Positions 11,155 to 21,865 of a stretch of 64,000 nucleotides of DNA are shown in pieces; positions within the stretch are counted from its first letter, which is position 1; each line of letters starts with the position of its first letter. The stretch covers positions 5,676,229 through 5,740,228 of the forward strand of contig NC_044922.1 in the NCBI RefSeq assembly GCF_003576645.1, read 5' to 3'. The notes beneath the pieces were generated by a model. It did no database searches, had not been told where the DNA came from, and saw only the letters and a list, made by a program, of their open reading frames with translations. The position numbers and the translations under genes are program-made. This stretch comes from Ipomoea triloba. Taxonomy: Eukaryota; Streptophyta; Magnoliopsida; Solanales; Convolvulaceae.

Positions 11155-12235
11155 GGGCGAATCATAACCCCAAACGTGCAGGTCGAACACAACCCCAAAC
11201 GAAGATTCGTGCAGGTCGAACAAAACCCCAAACGAAGATTCGTGCAGGTCAAACAAAACCCCAAACGGAGATCCGTGCAGGGCGAATCATAACCCCAAAC
11301 GTGCAGGTCGAACACAACCCCAAACGAAGATTCGTGCAGGTCGAACAAAACCCCAAACGAAGATTCGTGCAGGTCAAACAAAACCCCAAACGGAGATCCG
11401 TGCAGGGCGAATCATAACCCCAAACGTGCAGGTCGAACACAACCCCAAACGAAGATTCGTGCAGGTCGAACAAAACCCCAAACGAAGATTCGTGCAGGTC
11501 AAACAAAACCCCAAACGGAGATCCGTGCAGGGCGAATCATAACCCCAAACGTGCAGGTCGAACACAACCCCAAACGAAGATTCGTGCAGGTCGAACAAAA
11601 CCCCAAACGAAGATTCGTGCAGGTCAAACAAAACCCCAAACGGAGATCCGTGCAGGTCGAATCATAACCCCAAACGTGCAGGTCGAACACAACCCCAAAC
11701 GAAGATTCGTGCAGGTCGAACAAAACCCCAAATGAAATATTCGTGCAGGTCGAGCATAACCCCAAACGTGCAGGTCGAACAAAACCCCAAACGGATCCGT
11801 GCAGGTCGAACAAAACCCCAAACGAAGATTCGTGCAGGTCGAACAAAACCCCAAACGAAATATTCGTGCAGGTCGAGCATAACCCCAAACGTACAGGTCG
11901 AACAAAACCCCAAACGGATCCGTGCAGGTCGAATAAAACCCCAAACGGAGATCCGTGCAGGTCGAATAAAACCCCAAACGTGCAGGTCGAACACAACCCC
12001 AAACGAAGATTCGTGCAGGTCGAACAAAACCCCAAACGAAAATTCGTGCAGGTCGAACATAACCCCAAACGTGCAGGTCGAACAAAACCCCAAACGGAGA
12101 TCCGTGCAGGTCGAACAAAACCCCAAACGGAGATCCGTGCAGGTCGAATAAAACCTCAAACGAAAATTCGTGCAGGTCGAACACAACCCCAAATGAAAAT
12201 TCGTGCAGGTCGAAAAAAACTCCAAACGAAGAAGT
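11040..12235. repeat. Minisatellite with 125-bp higher-order unit
   Basis: Basic units of about 33 bp (CAAAACCCCAAACGAAGATT then CGTGCAGGTCGAA) alternate with about 25-bp units lacking the middle part. From about 11130 to 11700 four units form a 125-bp block repeated about four times. After 11700 the order becomes irregular. Because 33 is a multiple of three, both strands stay open for long stretches, but this is not evidence of coding. Confidence 0.9.
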
Positions 12236-12679
12236 CTAAGACTTGTAGGATCCCATGGTCAGACAGCAGACCCACTCTTCCATGCATCTTGGTAGTCCAC
12301 CCGACCAGTTGAGCCTTTCGTTCCGCTTGTAGTGCGTTCTTTGAGCCGCTTCTTTGTAATCATTCGTGATGTTTGTCGATCATGGTTACCTTGAACCCCC
12401 AATCGGAATTTAGCACTCTTTCGAATTCGATCGAAAACACTTCTGCGTTGTATGACGTCATCCTGTCGATGCTTTTTATGTTCTTCTCGATCTAGTCTTT
12501 GCGTACGATTCGCCAATCGAACTTCCTCTTGGTTGCTCCCTTGAGGTTGTGGATGCGACTGTTGTACATGGAAAAGTTGAGGCATTTGTTGTTGAGCGAT
12601 AGGACTCTGAGGGTTCGTCATCATTTGGGGGGGGTGGGTGTCGTAACATAGTACCCAAGAGTTCCCAGCCCTGGTTGGC

Positions 12680-12945
12680 ATATCGGTGTGGACCCATGTT
12701 GCGGTGCTCCTTGTATTTGATTCCCCGGTGTGGACCCATGTTGCGGTGCTCCTTGTATTTGATTCCCTCCCAATATTCCTGGTTGCGGTGCTCCTTGTAT
12801 TTGATTCCCTCCCAATATTCCTGGTGTTGAGGTCAACTGTATTTGATTCCCTCCCAATATTCCTGGTGTTGAGGTCAACGTTTGGCCTACTGCTCCCAAT
12901 ATTCCTGGTGTTGAGGTCAACGTTTGGCCTACTGATAGCAACATG
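12680..12945. repeat. Sliding stutter repeat inside gag
   Basis: Segments of 40-55 bp are repeated four or five times, each beginning further along the same underlying sequence and ending further along. Words such as CCTTGTATTTGATTCCC and ATATTCCTGGTGTTGAGG recur. This pattern is discussed as an assembly artefact. Confidence 0.8.
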
Positions 12946-13084
12946 GCACATGTAATTGTCATTTGAAAGTTTGTTTGTCCAGCATGTAGGCCTTCGCTCG
13001 AACCAACTGGTTGGGTTGGTTGTATGTTTTCTCTTGACGGATTGGACGTGAGCTCGTTGTTCAAGTTCCTTGACCGATCTAATT

Positions 13085-13345
13085 GTTGACGTAGATCGTC
13101 CTCTAGAAATGCTTTAGTCATCCGACGGTGACGTAGATCGTCCTCTAGAAATGCTTTAGTCATCCGACGGGTTGAATTTCTCTTTCGCATGTGACTTCTA
13201 GTCATCCGACGGGTTGAATTTCTCTTTCGCATGTGACTTCGGCTACGATTTCTCCTTGAATTTCTCTTTCGCATGTGACTTCGGCTACGATTTCTCCTGG
13301 AATTTCTCTTTCGCATGTGACTTCGGCTACGATTTCTCCTGTTGT
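13085..13345. repeat. Sliding stutter repeat at the gag start
   Basis: Overlapping duplications of CGTCCTCTAGAAATGCTTTA, CATCCGACGGGTTGAATTTC and CTTTCGCATGTGACTTCGGC, each copy shifted along relative to the last. Confidence 0.8.
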
Positions 13346-13417
13346 TCGTCATTTCAAGATGGATAATAGTATGAAGAAAGAAAAGATAACGGGATAGAAC
13401 AGAGTGACTCGTTCAAT

Positions 13418-13435
13418 CCCCACAGACGGCGCCAA
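13418..13435 (-). other. Primer-binding site
   Basis: The minus strand reads TTGGCGCCGTCTGTGGGG directly after the LTR end (GCTATCA). TGGCGCCGT matches the complement of the 3' end of plant tRNA-Asp as I recall it; the remainder is less certain. Confidence 0.65.
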
Positions 13436-14199
13436 TGATAGCGTAAATGTAAACGGGGTCTACGATTACGGCGCCAATGATAGCGTAAATGTAAACGGGG
13501 TCTACGATTACGGCGCCAATGATAGCGTAAATGTAAACGGGGTCTACGATTACGCTACGGATGATAGCGTAAATGTAAACGGGGTCTACGATTACGCTAC
13601 GGATACTAGCGTAAATGTAAACGGGGTCTACGATTACGCTACGGATACATGTGTTACGGGTGGTGAGGAATGTCGTTCGGCCGGTCAGACGGTCGGTCTA
13701 CCGGTCAGCGACTGAGCGGTTCGAAGCTATATCGCTCTACGGGTGACGAACAGTAATAAAGAGTAAGTAGGAGAAAAATGAGCAAATCGCAAGTGTATTA
13801 GTGTAGTACTGATGAGTTCTCTCTTTTTTCCTCCCCCCCATCAGTGAGGGGAATGACCCCTATATTTATACAAAGTGGATTCACTATGCACATGGTGTCT
13901 GATATGCAAGTGGATGGCATATTTGCATGGGCTGAACAGTCACTCCGCAAAATGCGCATTGGTTTGCTCGAAGTGGTTGAGTCACTCGAGGTGATGAAAA
14001 CACGGATCCCTTGTTCCCGAAAAGTTGTCGGTCGTCACATCAAGCAACTGTTACGCTCGTGAGCCTCCAATCCACAAGGTGTGTTGCTTCCAATCATGCG
14101 GTCGACGGACCGATTGGGTGACGTCGACGGGCAGGTTGGTGACCGTTGACGGACGGGTGATTAACGGACCGACTAGTACATGTGCATATTTACCCATCA
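13436..14199 (-). repeat. 5' LTR of the 3260-14199 element
   Basis: 764 bp. It equals the 597-bp left LTR plus 167 bp, which are four extra copies of the ~42-bp terminal segment TGATAGCGTAAATGTAAACG... at 13436-13645. Two of the extra copies carry GGCGCCAA from the primer-site junction, so they look like stutter of the LTR edge. Confidence 0.9.
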
Positions 14200-14204
14200 A
14201 TAAG

Positions 14205-14890
14205 TTATAATTAGTTATTGTCCATTGATATTACAGTTTTAGAGATGGTAAAATGTTCTATTATAATAAATTAATTGTAGTTATATTTTATAGACATTGT
14301 ATTGAGAAACTTAGGTTACATTTCGTCTACATAATATGTCAAAAATTAAATAATATATTGTGAAAAAAAAAACTTTACAAAAAAGAAAAGAAAAGAAAAG
14401 AAAAAGTGATGACATATTAACACTCTTTTTGTGTTTTTTTTTGTTGTTGTTTGTGTTTTTTTTTTGTTGTTGTTTGTTTTTAACATACAGCACTAAGCAA
14501 TCATTTAATATATTTTATATCAAATAATCAATTTAAAAACTGACTCTCTTGTGCTTCAATAGGTTGAGAAAGTAGTTATGAACAAATACTACATTGCATT
14601 TTATCTATTATGTTAACTATTTGAGTATCAAACTCATTTTTTTCATTTAGTTATGTTCACTTTTAACTTTTCCTTATACTTTTTTTTAAAAAAAATTATT
14701 TTTTAATTTAATAAATAAAGTTTTCATATAAAGTTTATTCACTAATATTAAATTTATTAATATAAAAATTAAATTGTAAAATGTTTAAATTATTAATTAC
14801 TAATTGAACCAAATTAAATACATAAATTGGGATTTAAAAAAAAAAAAACCCTCTAGTAATTAGTAGTTTATGACTAAAATATGAATATGA
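14205..14890. other. AT-rich DNA with no gene
   Basis: Contains (AAAAG)n at 14378-14405 and T-rich low-complexity sequence. Nothing else recognised. Confidence 0.6.
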
Positions 14891-14894
14891 ATTT

Positions 14895-15028
14895 AATCAT
14901 TTTTTTTCACCGGGTCTTTCTCCGCGCAGGGAGAATCGTTACTTGTGGGAATCGAACTCGGGTTCTCCCAAAATTCTTTTTTCACAAAAAAAAAATATTT
15001 ATTTGCCACTTGAACTACCCCATTGAAT
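14895..15028 (-). mobile_element. SINE-like copy
   Basis: The minus strand has an A box (TAGTTCAAGTGGCAAAT, 15023-15000) and a good B box (GAGTTCGATTCCC, around 14950), separated by an A-rich insertion, then CTCCCTGCGCGGAGAAAGAC. The spacing is longer than normal and no target duplication was found, so it is an old copy. Confidence 0.5.
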
Positions 15029-16076
15029 TATAAATTCAATTATCAATATTACACATATAAGGTTTTTTATTTTTTGTTTACGGAGTAGTTTGAACCACAA
15101 AATGTCATTTTATGTCATTTTTCGTTTGCCCTTTTATTCTACTACTAATTTTGCTAAATATTTTCGACCTCAATTAGCTAACTCAATTAACAGCTAGCTC
15201 TGAACATTCAATTATTAACTACTACTCCCTCCGTCACATATTATGTGTCTGGTTCAGCTAACGAGACTTGATTGAAATTATTTCAAATTCATTTTTTCAT
15301 AGTATTAAGGTTATTATATATTATAAAACTATGTTAAAAGCACTATAGAACACTAAAAAAAAATTAAATTTAAAAATAATTAAGAACTATTCTCAAAAAA
15401 AAAATAAAAAATTTGATCCTCTAATTATACTTGTGATATATTCATGACAGGAATGACTAAAACCGCAACTACGTATAACTTAGAAGTTAAAGATGATCAC
15501 ACATATAATTCAGGAAGTATATTTGTATCACGACTCACGAGTATAACTTTAGAGTACCGAAATTATAATTTTTCCTTCAACAAATGCACTAAATGCCCTT
15601 CTTTAACTTGGTGGCCACAAAGTCTCCCTACCCCCTCGGTGGCCATACCTCTAAAAATAAATAAATAAATAAATAACAAAAAAAGAGAAAGAAATAACAG
15701 TACAGCAGCATCTCAATAATTGTAGTGGTGACTGGTGAGTATATCCCAAAGGATAATTCCATAATCCAAAAGGAAGGTTGAAAATGAAAGGGGAGTCAAG
15801 GTTGAAAGATGAGTGACATCTTCATCTTTTTTTTTTTTTTTTTATTTTTTATTTTAAAAAACACATCTTCATCTTTATGTACTACTCTTTTAATTTGGGT
15901 CATGTATAAAAGGATTTTAATTTTTTTTAATATATTTTTTAAATGTAAATTTGATTGTGGATAAAAATAAAATTTCAATATACTAAAAATGAATATTTAA
16001 CAACAGTTTATCTTGTAATATAGACATCGATCTATAGTATAATTTGCCTTCAAACCAAAGTTGACACTTTGTTTAA
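15029..16076. other. Intergenic DNA with one Stowaway-like end
   Basis: At 15225-15237 CTACTCCCTCCGT resembles a Stowaway (Tc1/Mariner MITE) terminus, but no matching opposite end was found. The rest is AT-rich with no coding signal. Confidence 0.4.
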
Positions 16077-16085
16077 GATGGATTT

Positions 16086-16312
16086 CGCAAATTATCATGT
16101 GGACCTGTGTTCAAAATACACAATTTACATATTAAATGTTCACAATTTACATATTAAATGTTCATAATTTGAATTGTGAACATTTATTATGTAAATCACA
16201 ATTTACCTATCGAATATTCACAATTTGAATTGTAAACATTCAGTATGTAAATTGTATATTTTGGATCCGAGTCTACCTTGCAAGGTGGACCGAGTCCATG
16301 GTATAACTATTG
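16086..16312. mobile_element. MITE, GTTATACCATGGACC family, 9-bp target duplication
   Basis: 227 bp. The left end reads CGCAAATTATCATGTGGACC; the right end reads inward CAATAGTTATACCATGGACT. Flanks GATGGATTT (16077-16085) and GATAGATTT (16313-16321) match at 8 of 9. The interior is repeats of CACAATTTACATATT and its complement. 9-bp duplications point to a Mutator-type transposase. Confidence 0.7.
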
Positions 16313-16333
16313 GATAGATTTATATCAAATTTA

Positions 16334-16713
16334 GAGTAAATTATCAAAATGGTCCCTCGACTAGGTTGATTTCACCTTTTTTGGTCCTAGTCATTTTGAC
16401 TTGGCTAATTACATCCTTCGACTATCAGGTTTTTAACCATTTTGGTCCTCCGACGACTTAGACGGCAACTTTTTAGTGATATTATTGGAATTTTAATGTG
16501 AATTCGCCATTTTCGTTTGGACTCTCTAGTGCCCTCTCCTCTTGCTTTCTAGTGAACTTCCAATAATATCCCTAAAAAATTATCGTCTAAGTCACCGGAG
16601 GACCAAAATGGTTAAAATTTTGATAGTCGAAGAACGTAATTAGCCAAGTCAAAATGACTAGGACCAAAAAGGTGAAATCAACATAGTCGAGGGATCATTT
16701 TGGTAATTTACTC
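16334..16713. mobile_element. Foldback MITE with long arms
   Basis: 380 bp. Arms of about 150 bp start GAGTAAATTATCAAAATGGT on the left and GAGTAAATTACCAAAATGAT on the right (read inward). The target duplication is TCAAATTTA (9 bp, or 10 with the preceding A) at 16325-16333 and 16715-16723. Mutator-like by its target size; no ORF. Confidence 0.8.
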
Positions 16714-17141
16714 ATCAAATTTAATACAAAAAATATGGTCCAAAATCCAATATACATTTGCTGTAGGAAATAATTTTCTTCTCTAGGCCCAATCAGTCCA
16801 AAATCGAAAATTGAAAAGGCCCAAGAAGTAAGCCTTCTCTCGACCCAATAGGGTCCTCTTTGTAAATGAGGCCTCAGGGAATTTCCCTATTAATCCAACC
16901 TGTGGTGTATAACAGTACAAGTACACACCCAAACTTTAATAAATGGATTCATAAATGTATAGGTTACAAGTTTGATTTTCAGCAAGAGTAGTTTTTGAGT
17001 TTTTTAATTTGAACAGATTAGCTATAAGCAACTTAGACTGATTTGCCTTCTTACAATTCTTTGCCGGCTAAGATCACAAAAAGGAGTTACGTTCCTTGTG
17101 CACACCCTCAAGTAATAGTTGTAGGTTTCCCTTATCATCCA

Positions 17142-17145
<4 letters not shown>
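16714..17145 (+). mobile_element. SINE-like relic region
   Basis: ATAGGTTACAAGTTTGATTTTC (16961 on, box B-like) and TTCTTTGCCGGCTAAG (17059) match in order the copy at 23866-23985. The start is not recognisable. Confidence 0.35.
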
Positions 17146-17146
<1 letters not shown>

Positions 17147-17178
<32 letters not shown>

Positions 17179-17183
17179 TAATA

Positions 17184-17215
<32 letters not shown>
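17147..17215. repeat. (AAT)n followed by (ATT)n
   Basis: About 11 AAT units run into about 11 ATT units, forming a near-perfect inverted repeat that could extrude a long hairpin. Confidence 0.95.
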
Positions 17216-17216
<1 letters not shown>

Positions 17217-17940
17217 AATACTAATAACATTTAACTTTATTTTTTAAAAATTGAGTTCCACAAGGCTAATGGTGTTATACTTGCAAGAAATCTTTGCAAC
17301 ACAACTAGAATTTTTTTAAAAAATGATTTGAAAATGGACATGTCAACTTGTAATTCACACCCATGGCTAGTGTGCATATAGCCTTAACATGACAATACAT
17401 ACAACTTTTTATATCATTAGTTATTTGTGAATTGATTGGTCTCACCATGAGTTAAAAAAGAAATTTACTTAGTGATCAAATTAAAAAATAACCAATTGAG
17501 TAATGTCACATAATTAAGAAAGTAAATATTATGAGTGAAATTCAAGAGAAAAATGTAACATCAGTCTTAAAATAAATCGTTAAACTTACAATTTTAAATA
17601 CCAGTGATACCATTGCTTTTGTACAAATATTTTTTTTTTCTATTAAACATATCACAAATAGACTAATAGATGTGTAAACTGGATCACATCTTTCCTTGGC
17701 CGCGCACATCTCAAACTTTATGCTTTTGATCCTCTTCCAATAACGGATATTATTGAACTAATTGAAGGATAAGGAATAGCACTTCAATACTGATAAATTT
17801 TAAGCTACATTTATCCAGGATCATACTCCAACAAGCTCTCTTTTTCAACAATCATGAGTTCAGAGGATCATTTAATTTTCTCCTCTAACGTGAGATATAA
17901 TCTCCAAAAAAAAAAGAAAAAAAGAAAAAAAAAAAGGAGC
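17216..17940. other. AT-rich DNA with no gene
   Basis: No frame, repeat or RNA recognised apart from A-rich runs near 17905. Confidence 0.55.
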
Positions 17941-17945
17941 TAATC

Positions 17946-18299
17946 TTGAAACTAATTAGTTACTACACTCAATGTAAGATCCTATGGGAAGAAATGAGTG
18001 TTTTGAGACCTTTCTCATGTGAGTGTGAGCTGAAATGCTTATGTGCTTTCACTAGGCTAAAATGTTCTTTTGGATTAATTACTAATAAAATTTTAAAAGA
18101 ACTTGAAGAAGGTCAAGTTATTCGCTTTTTGAAAGAATTAAATAATGAATTTTCTAGCAAAAAATCTAGAGTGTTTGTTCTAGATCCCATGCCTCATGTA
18201 TACAAGGTGTATGGCATGGCAATCAAGTTAGAAACACAGTTGCATGGTAATGAGATCATACACGCCAATAGTAGATTGATTGAAATAGTGAGGAAGTAA
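17946..18299 (+). pseudogene. Copia-type gag fragment
   Basis: A 117-codon frame reads YYTQCKILWEEMSVLRPF, then KELEEGQVIRFLKELNNEF, then RVFVLDPMPHVYKVYGMAIK. That is the order seen in the plant Copia gag domain (LWxEL, xQVxxFLxGLN, DPLPxxxKVYxM). The part between has lost its usual cysteine segment. No LTR, protease or RT is adjacent. Old internal fragment. Confidence 0.6.
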
Positions 18300-18639
18300 T
18301 AACTATTGCAAGTAATTCTAACGTTGTAGAATATTTTAATTTAATTTCAGTGATCATGACAACACTTTTAGGATCTTTTATATACAAAGTTCGTAATAAC
18401 GTTTCTAAAAGAAAGAAGATGAGGCTTTTGCCTTCGTTTTCTTCCAAATGGGAGACGACAAGGTTTTATCCATTACAGGAAAATGAAGCCCGCCTGGTGA
18501 TGGAACTCTTTTTTTTACCATCACCTTTTAGGGGATGAATTCTTTAATTTGCATTGCCAAAATCTCATTGGAGTATTGCATTGTTGTAGGAGTTGGTAGC
18601 GACTATGCGAGAAGAAGTAAATAAAATATTTAAAAGTCA

Positions 18640-18640
18640 A

Positions 18641-18687
<47 letters not shown>
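18640..18687. repeat. (AAT)n microsatellite
   Basis: About sixteen AAT/ATA units. Confidence 0.95.
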
Positions 18688-20484
18688 GCATCAAATTTAA
18701 AAAAGAAGCTAGATACTATATGGTATTATATCAATATTAATTGATAATAACAAGTAAAAAGAGACTAATTGTAATTTTTTTTCAAATTCAAGTATTTACT
18801 TGAAGCATTATATTAAATTCATTCCTTCAATATTTTTTTTGAAATTACAAAATATACCTAGCCTTTTACTAATTTTAACATATATATGTCATCTATACTA
18901 TTAATAAAAACAATATCTTCAACTTTAACTTCCCGCCCAAAACATTCCTATACTATTAAGGATTGCGTAATATTGTAAAATATGGTAATACAATTCCTAT
19001 TCGTAATAAAATTGTACATTAAAGTATGTTAATACAATTTCTAATAAAATATATTCTTCTCTACGTTCCTATTAGTAATAGGATTCTAGGATTAGTTTAG
19101 TTCATATATTTCCTCAACCCGCCAATTTTCTTTTCTGAACGACATTCGTGCATGCAGGTGTTGGCGCACACGAGTCAATCCTTTTCAAGTTCATTTTAAG
19201 ATTTGAATTGCACCCCTCGCGCGCGCGAGAGCCTCTATGCTATACAATTCAATAAGCTTTAAAAAGACTCTTGTATAAGTAGTTGTGCAAACCTACTTCA
19301 CAAACCAATGTGGGACAAAAGCTACTTGAGAGCTTTTTCTATCCAGTTTTCTAACTCAAATGGGTCAACTTTGAGAACTAATTTCTCATTCACCCGTTAT
19401 ACTTTTTGAGCGTACAGTATATCAATCTTTTTGTCTAACTACGAAGAACCGGAATCTACTTTGACACAAATCGAAAGTGGACCCCACATATATTTGTACC
19501 ACAATTTATCCACAAAAATGCCATTTTATGCTTTTTTCAACAGTTATTTGTCCAGAGAATATCAACGTTCTACGGTTAACCAACAATCACTCAACTAATT
19601 ATCTTATTACTCCCATGTAAATTTTTCTCTAATATAGTTATACTTACTGAATATAAAAATATAAGTGTACCTCAAGATCTTGCAATAACTAACCGACACG
19701 TAATTAAATTAATGATATATAATGCAATGCAAATTATCTACATATTGCATTTATACACTTATTTTAGAACACGAAATTTTTGTGATATTTGTTGCATGCA
19801 AGGAAGACTCATACTATAGTTTATTTGTTGATTTTTATATGTTATAAATCATAATATCATAAGAAACGGATACTTTGATGAAATATGAAGCATGAGTAGT
19901 CTGTCAATCAATGGTTATGGACATCGCATTTCAACAGTTTGGATGGGCATCATTCCAAAAAGTCATACACTCCATTTGGTAATCTAGAGTGAAGTTTGGA
20001 TTAACAGTTTAGATATATGATTCATACATTCTGATATATTTTTGTTTATTGCATGATGCCAGTATGATGACTTGAAATTTGAGCATAGAAACAAGCTCGA
20101 AACATGCTTATATGCTTAAATGGTCTTATCTCAAAGTTACTACCCATTATCACACAATACTTTATGTTGTATGTTAGACTCAAGGTTACTAACTTTTCAC
20201 AATAGTCAGAGACTTGCTTTATATGTATGAACTATTAACAAAAAAAAAGTATGCTTTAGATGTGAGTTTTACTTATATATACCTAGGAATCTGAAACATT
20301 TTGCAATTTAGTGATTGGTAAAATCAATATGTTTTACAGTTTGACTATCAAAACTAATTTTATGGAAAAAAATCACAGAATATATACATGTAGATTATAA
20401 AATTAAAATTTAAGTGTCAATATTGTTATGACTCAATGCTTCTTTTTTTTTCTTTTTTTTTTTTTGAAAACATGACTCAATGTT

Positions 20485-20729
20485 TAGGGATGTCAATTGT
20501 ACCCGTACCGGACGGGGAACCCGACTACCCGCCCCGATGGGGACGGGGATGGGGACAAAAATAGGGGAACGGGGACGGGGATGGGGGGAACATTCAATTC
20601 CCCAGTGGGGATGGGGACGGGGATGGGGAGTGCCCTCCCCGCCCCGCCCCGCCCCGCCCCCGAATATATATTATATATAGATATTATATTATATATATAA
20701 TATTATTATTAATAATTAAAACATAATCT

Positions 20730-20775
<46 letters not shown>

Positions 20776-21040
20776 ATATTATAATTAATAATTAAAACAT
20801 AATATTATTAGATATCAAAGTTGATTCATACGGATGAATATGAGTGTATACATACATATTTATAAATTCAAAACGGGGATGGAGATTCCCCGTTCCCGAA
20901 TAATTCCCGTGGGGATGGGGATGGGGAGATTTTTCCCTTCCCCGACAGGGACGGGGACGGGGACGGGGATAGTGGGAGAAAGTCGAGGGCGGGGATGGGG
21001 GGTATGCCCTCTGCCCCACCCCGCCCCGTTGACATCCCTA
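20485..21040. mobile_element. hAT-type MITE with G-rich arms
   Basis: 556 bp with inverted ends TAGGGATGTCAA / TTGACATCCCTA and a perfect 8-bp target duplication TCAATGTT (20477-20484 and 21041-21048). Eight bases is the hAT signature. Both arms contain many GGGGATGGGGACGGGG words; the centre is (AC)n(AT)n-rich at 20733-20777. No transposase. Confidence 0.9.
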
Positions 21041-21224
21041 TCAATGTTTTGATTACATTAAAAGTGATTTTTTTTTTAATTTCAAGCTCAAGATATGGCA
21101 CGCTTGATGAGTCGCAGCTGGAAGGTCAATGATCCGCTTGCCGACTTTAGATGTCGTTGATCAAATTAATCAGTACATGTGCAACATGAATATTACAAAA
21201 GGATGAACATATTTAAGTTGTAAC

Positions 21225-21865
21225 TATTTGTGTAAGGCAGAACCAGACGGTGAAAATCTATTAGAAGTACACACTTCTAAATTCTTAAATAGTTTGAGAT
21301 TGTATGATTTTCTTAATCATTCATTGACATTAATTAAAGGTCGGTGCACCTGTTATGCTATTGCGGAAGATAGAATTAAAGGTCGGTGCACCTGTTATGC
21401 TATTGCGGAAGATAGACCATTCTCTTGGTGCACCTGTTATGCTATTGCGGAAGATAGACCATTCTCTTGATGCACCTGTTATGCTATTGCGGAAGATAGA
21501 CCATTCTCTTGATCTTTATAATGGTACGCGACTCATCATCACAAGATTAGATCACATTGTTGAAGAAAGAATAGTTAATGGGACACATGAAGGAACCAAA
21601 GTTCTTATCCCTCGAATGTCTCTCACTCTTTCTGATACGAGATTGTCCTTCAAGTTCCAGCATAAATAATTCCCATTGATGTTTGCATATGCCATGACTA
21701 TCAACAAAAGCTAGGGCCGAACACTAACTCACGTTGGGTTATTGCTGAAAAAACCAGTTTTTAATCATGGTCAATTGTACATGGCTTTCTCCCGAGTCAC
21801 CCATCTTGATAGCCTGAAAGTGTTAATTAGTTCTAGACGAGGATGAACAAGATTGTGTTGCTACT
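21225..21865 (+). pseudogene. Helitron PIF1-type helicase C-terminus (decayed)
   Basis: Frames spread over 21228-21669 read AEPDGENLLEVHTSKFLNSL, GAPVMLLRKID, NGTRLIITRLDHIVEERI and KVLIPRMSLTLSDTRL. These follow the order of the C-terminal part of plant Helitron RepHel helicases. Past the stop at 21669 the DNA still encodes AYAMTINKS, a stop, then QLYMAFSRVTHLDSLKVL, the last helicase motifs. Stops, frame changes and a stuttered block disrupt it. Confidence 0.75.
21336..21512. repeat. Sliding stutter repeat in the helicase relic
   Basis: TGCACCTGTTATGCTATTGC plus GGAAGATAGA occurs four times with moving left and right edges, as in the blocks at 12680 and 45325. Confidence 0.8.

Larger units (their letters stand above)
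12250..13352 (-). pseudogene. Broken gag of the 3260-14199 element
   Basis: The ATG at 13352 lies 84 bp inside the right LTR, after the primer site. The N-terminus is basic (repeated RRNRSRSHMRKRNS), then comes DDLRQQLDRSRNLNNEL and a Q/P-rich linker. A second minus frame (12951-12259) continues with RRSVFDRI, a kind of motif seen in plant gypsy gag leaders, and ends against the minisatellite. The frame change coincides with stuttered duplications at 12680-12940 and 13085-13345, so part of the breakage may be assembly error. No zinc knuckle or pol follows. Confidence 0.6.
3260..14199 (-). mobile_element. Pol-less Ty3/gypsy-type LTR retrotransposon, probably Tat lineage
   Basis: Direct LTRs bound this element and it is flanked by the perfect 5-bp target duplication ATAAG (3255-3259 and 14200-14204). 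Polarity is minus: a primer-site-like sequence lies beside the right LTR (13418-13435) and a polypurine tract beside the left LTR (3857-3873). A broken gag follows the primer site. No reverse transcriptase, integrase or protease is visible, so it must rely on other elements. Between gag and the 3' LTR lie a minisatellite and a spliced gene on the opposite strand (5117-7085). Antisense extra ORFs in this position are known from Tat-lineage elements; the lineage call rests on that layout. The assembled length (10.9 kb) is inflated by two false duplications and a gap. The LTRs differ at only a handful of bases apart from the stutter, so insertion was recent. Confidence 0.85.

Noticed and set aside
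11040..12235. CRISPR-like regular repeat
   Set aside because: There are no unique spacers, no cas genes, and this is a plant genome. It is a minisatellite.
11005..12312. Long open frames on both strands in the minisatellite
   Set aside because: The repeat unit is a multiple of three and lacks stops; the translations are pure repeats with no domain.
3260..14199. Plus-strand polarity for the LTR element, with the 5117-7085 gene as its gag
   Set aside because: There is no primer site after the left LTR, but a polypurine tract reads out there on the minus strand and a primer site with gag start lies beside the right LTR.
15225..15240. Complete Stowaway MITE
   Set aside because: Only one CTCCCTCCGT-type end was found.
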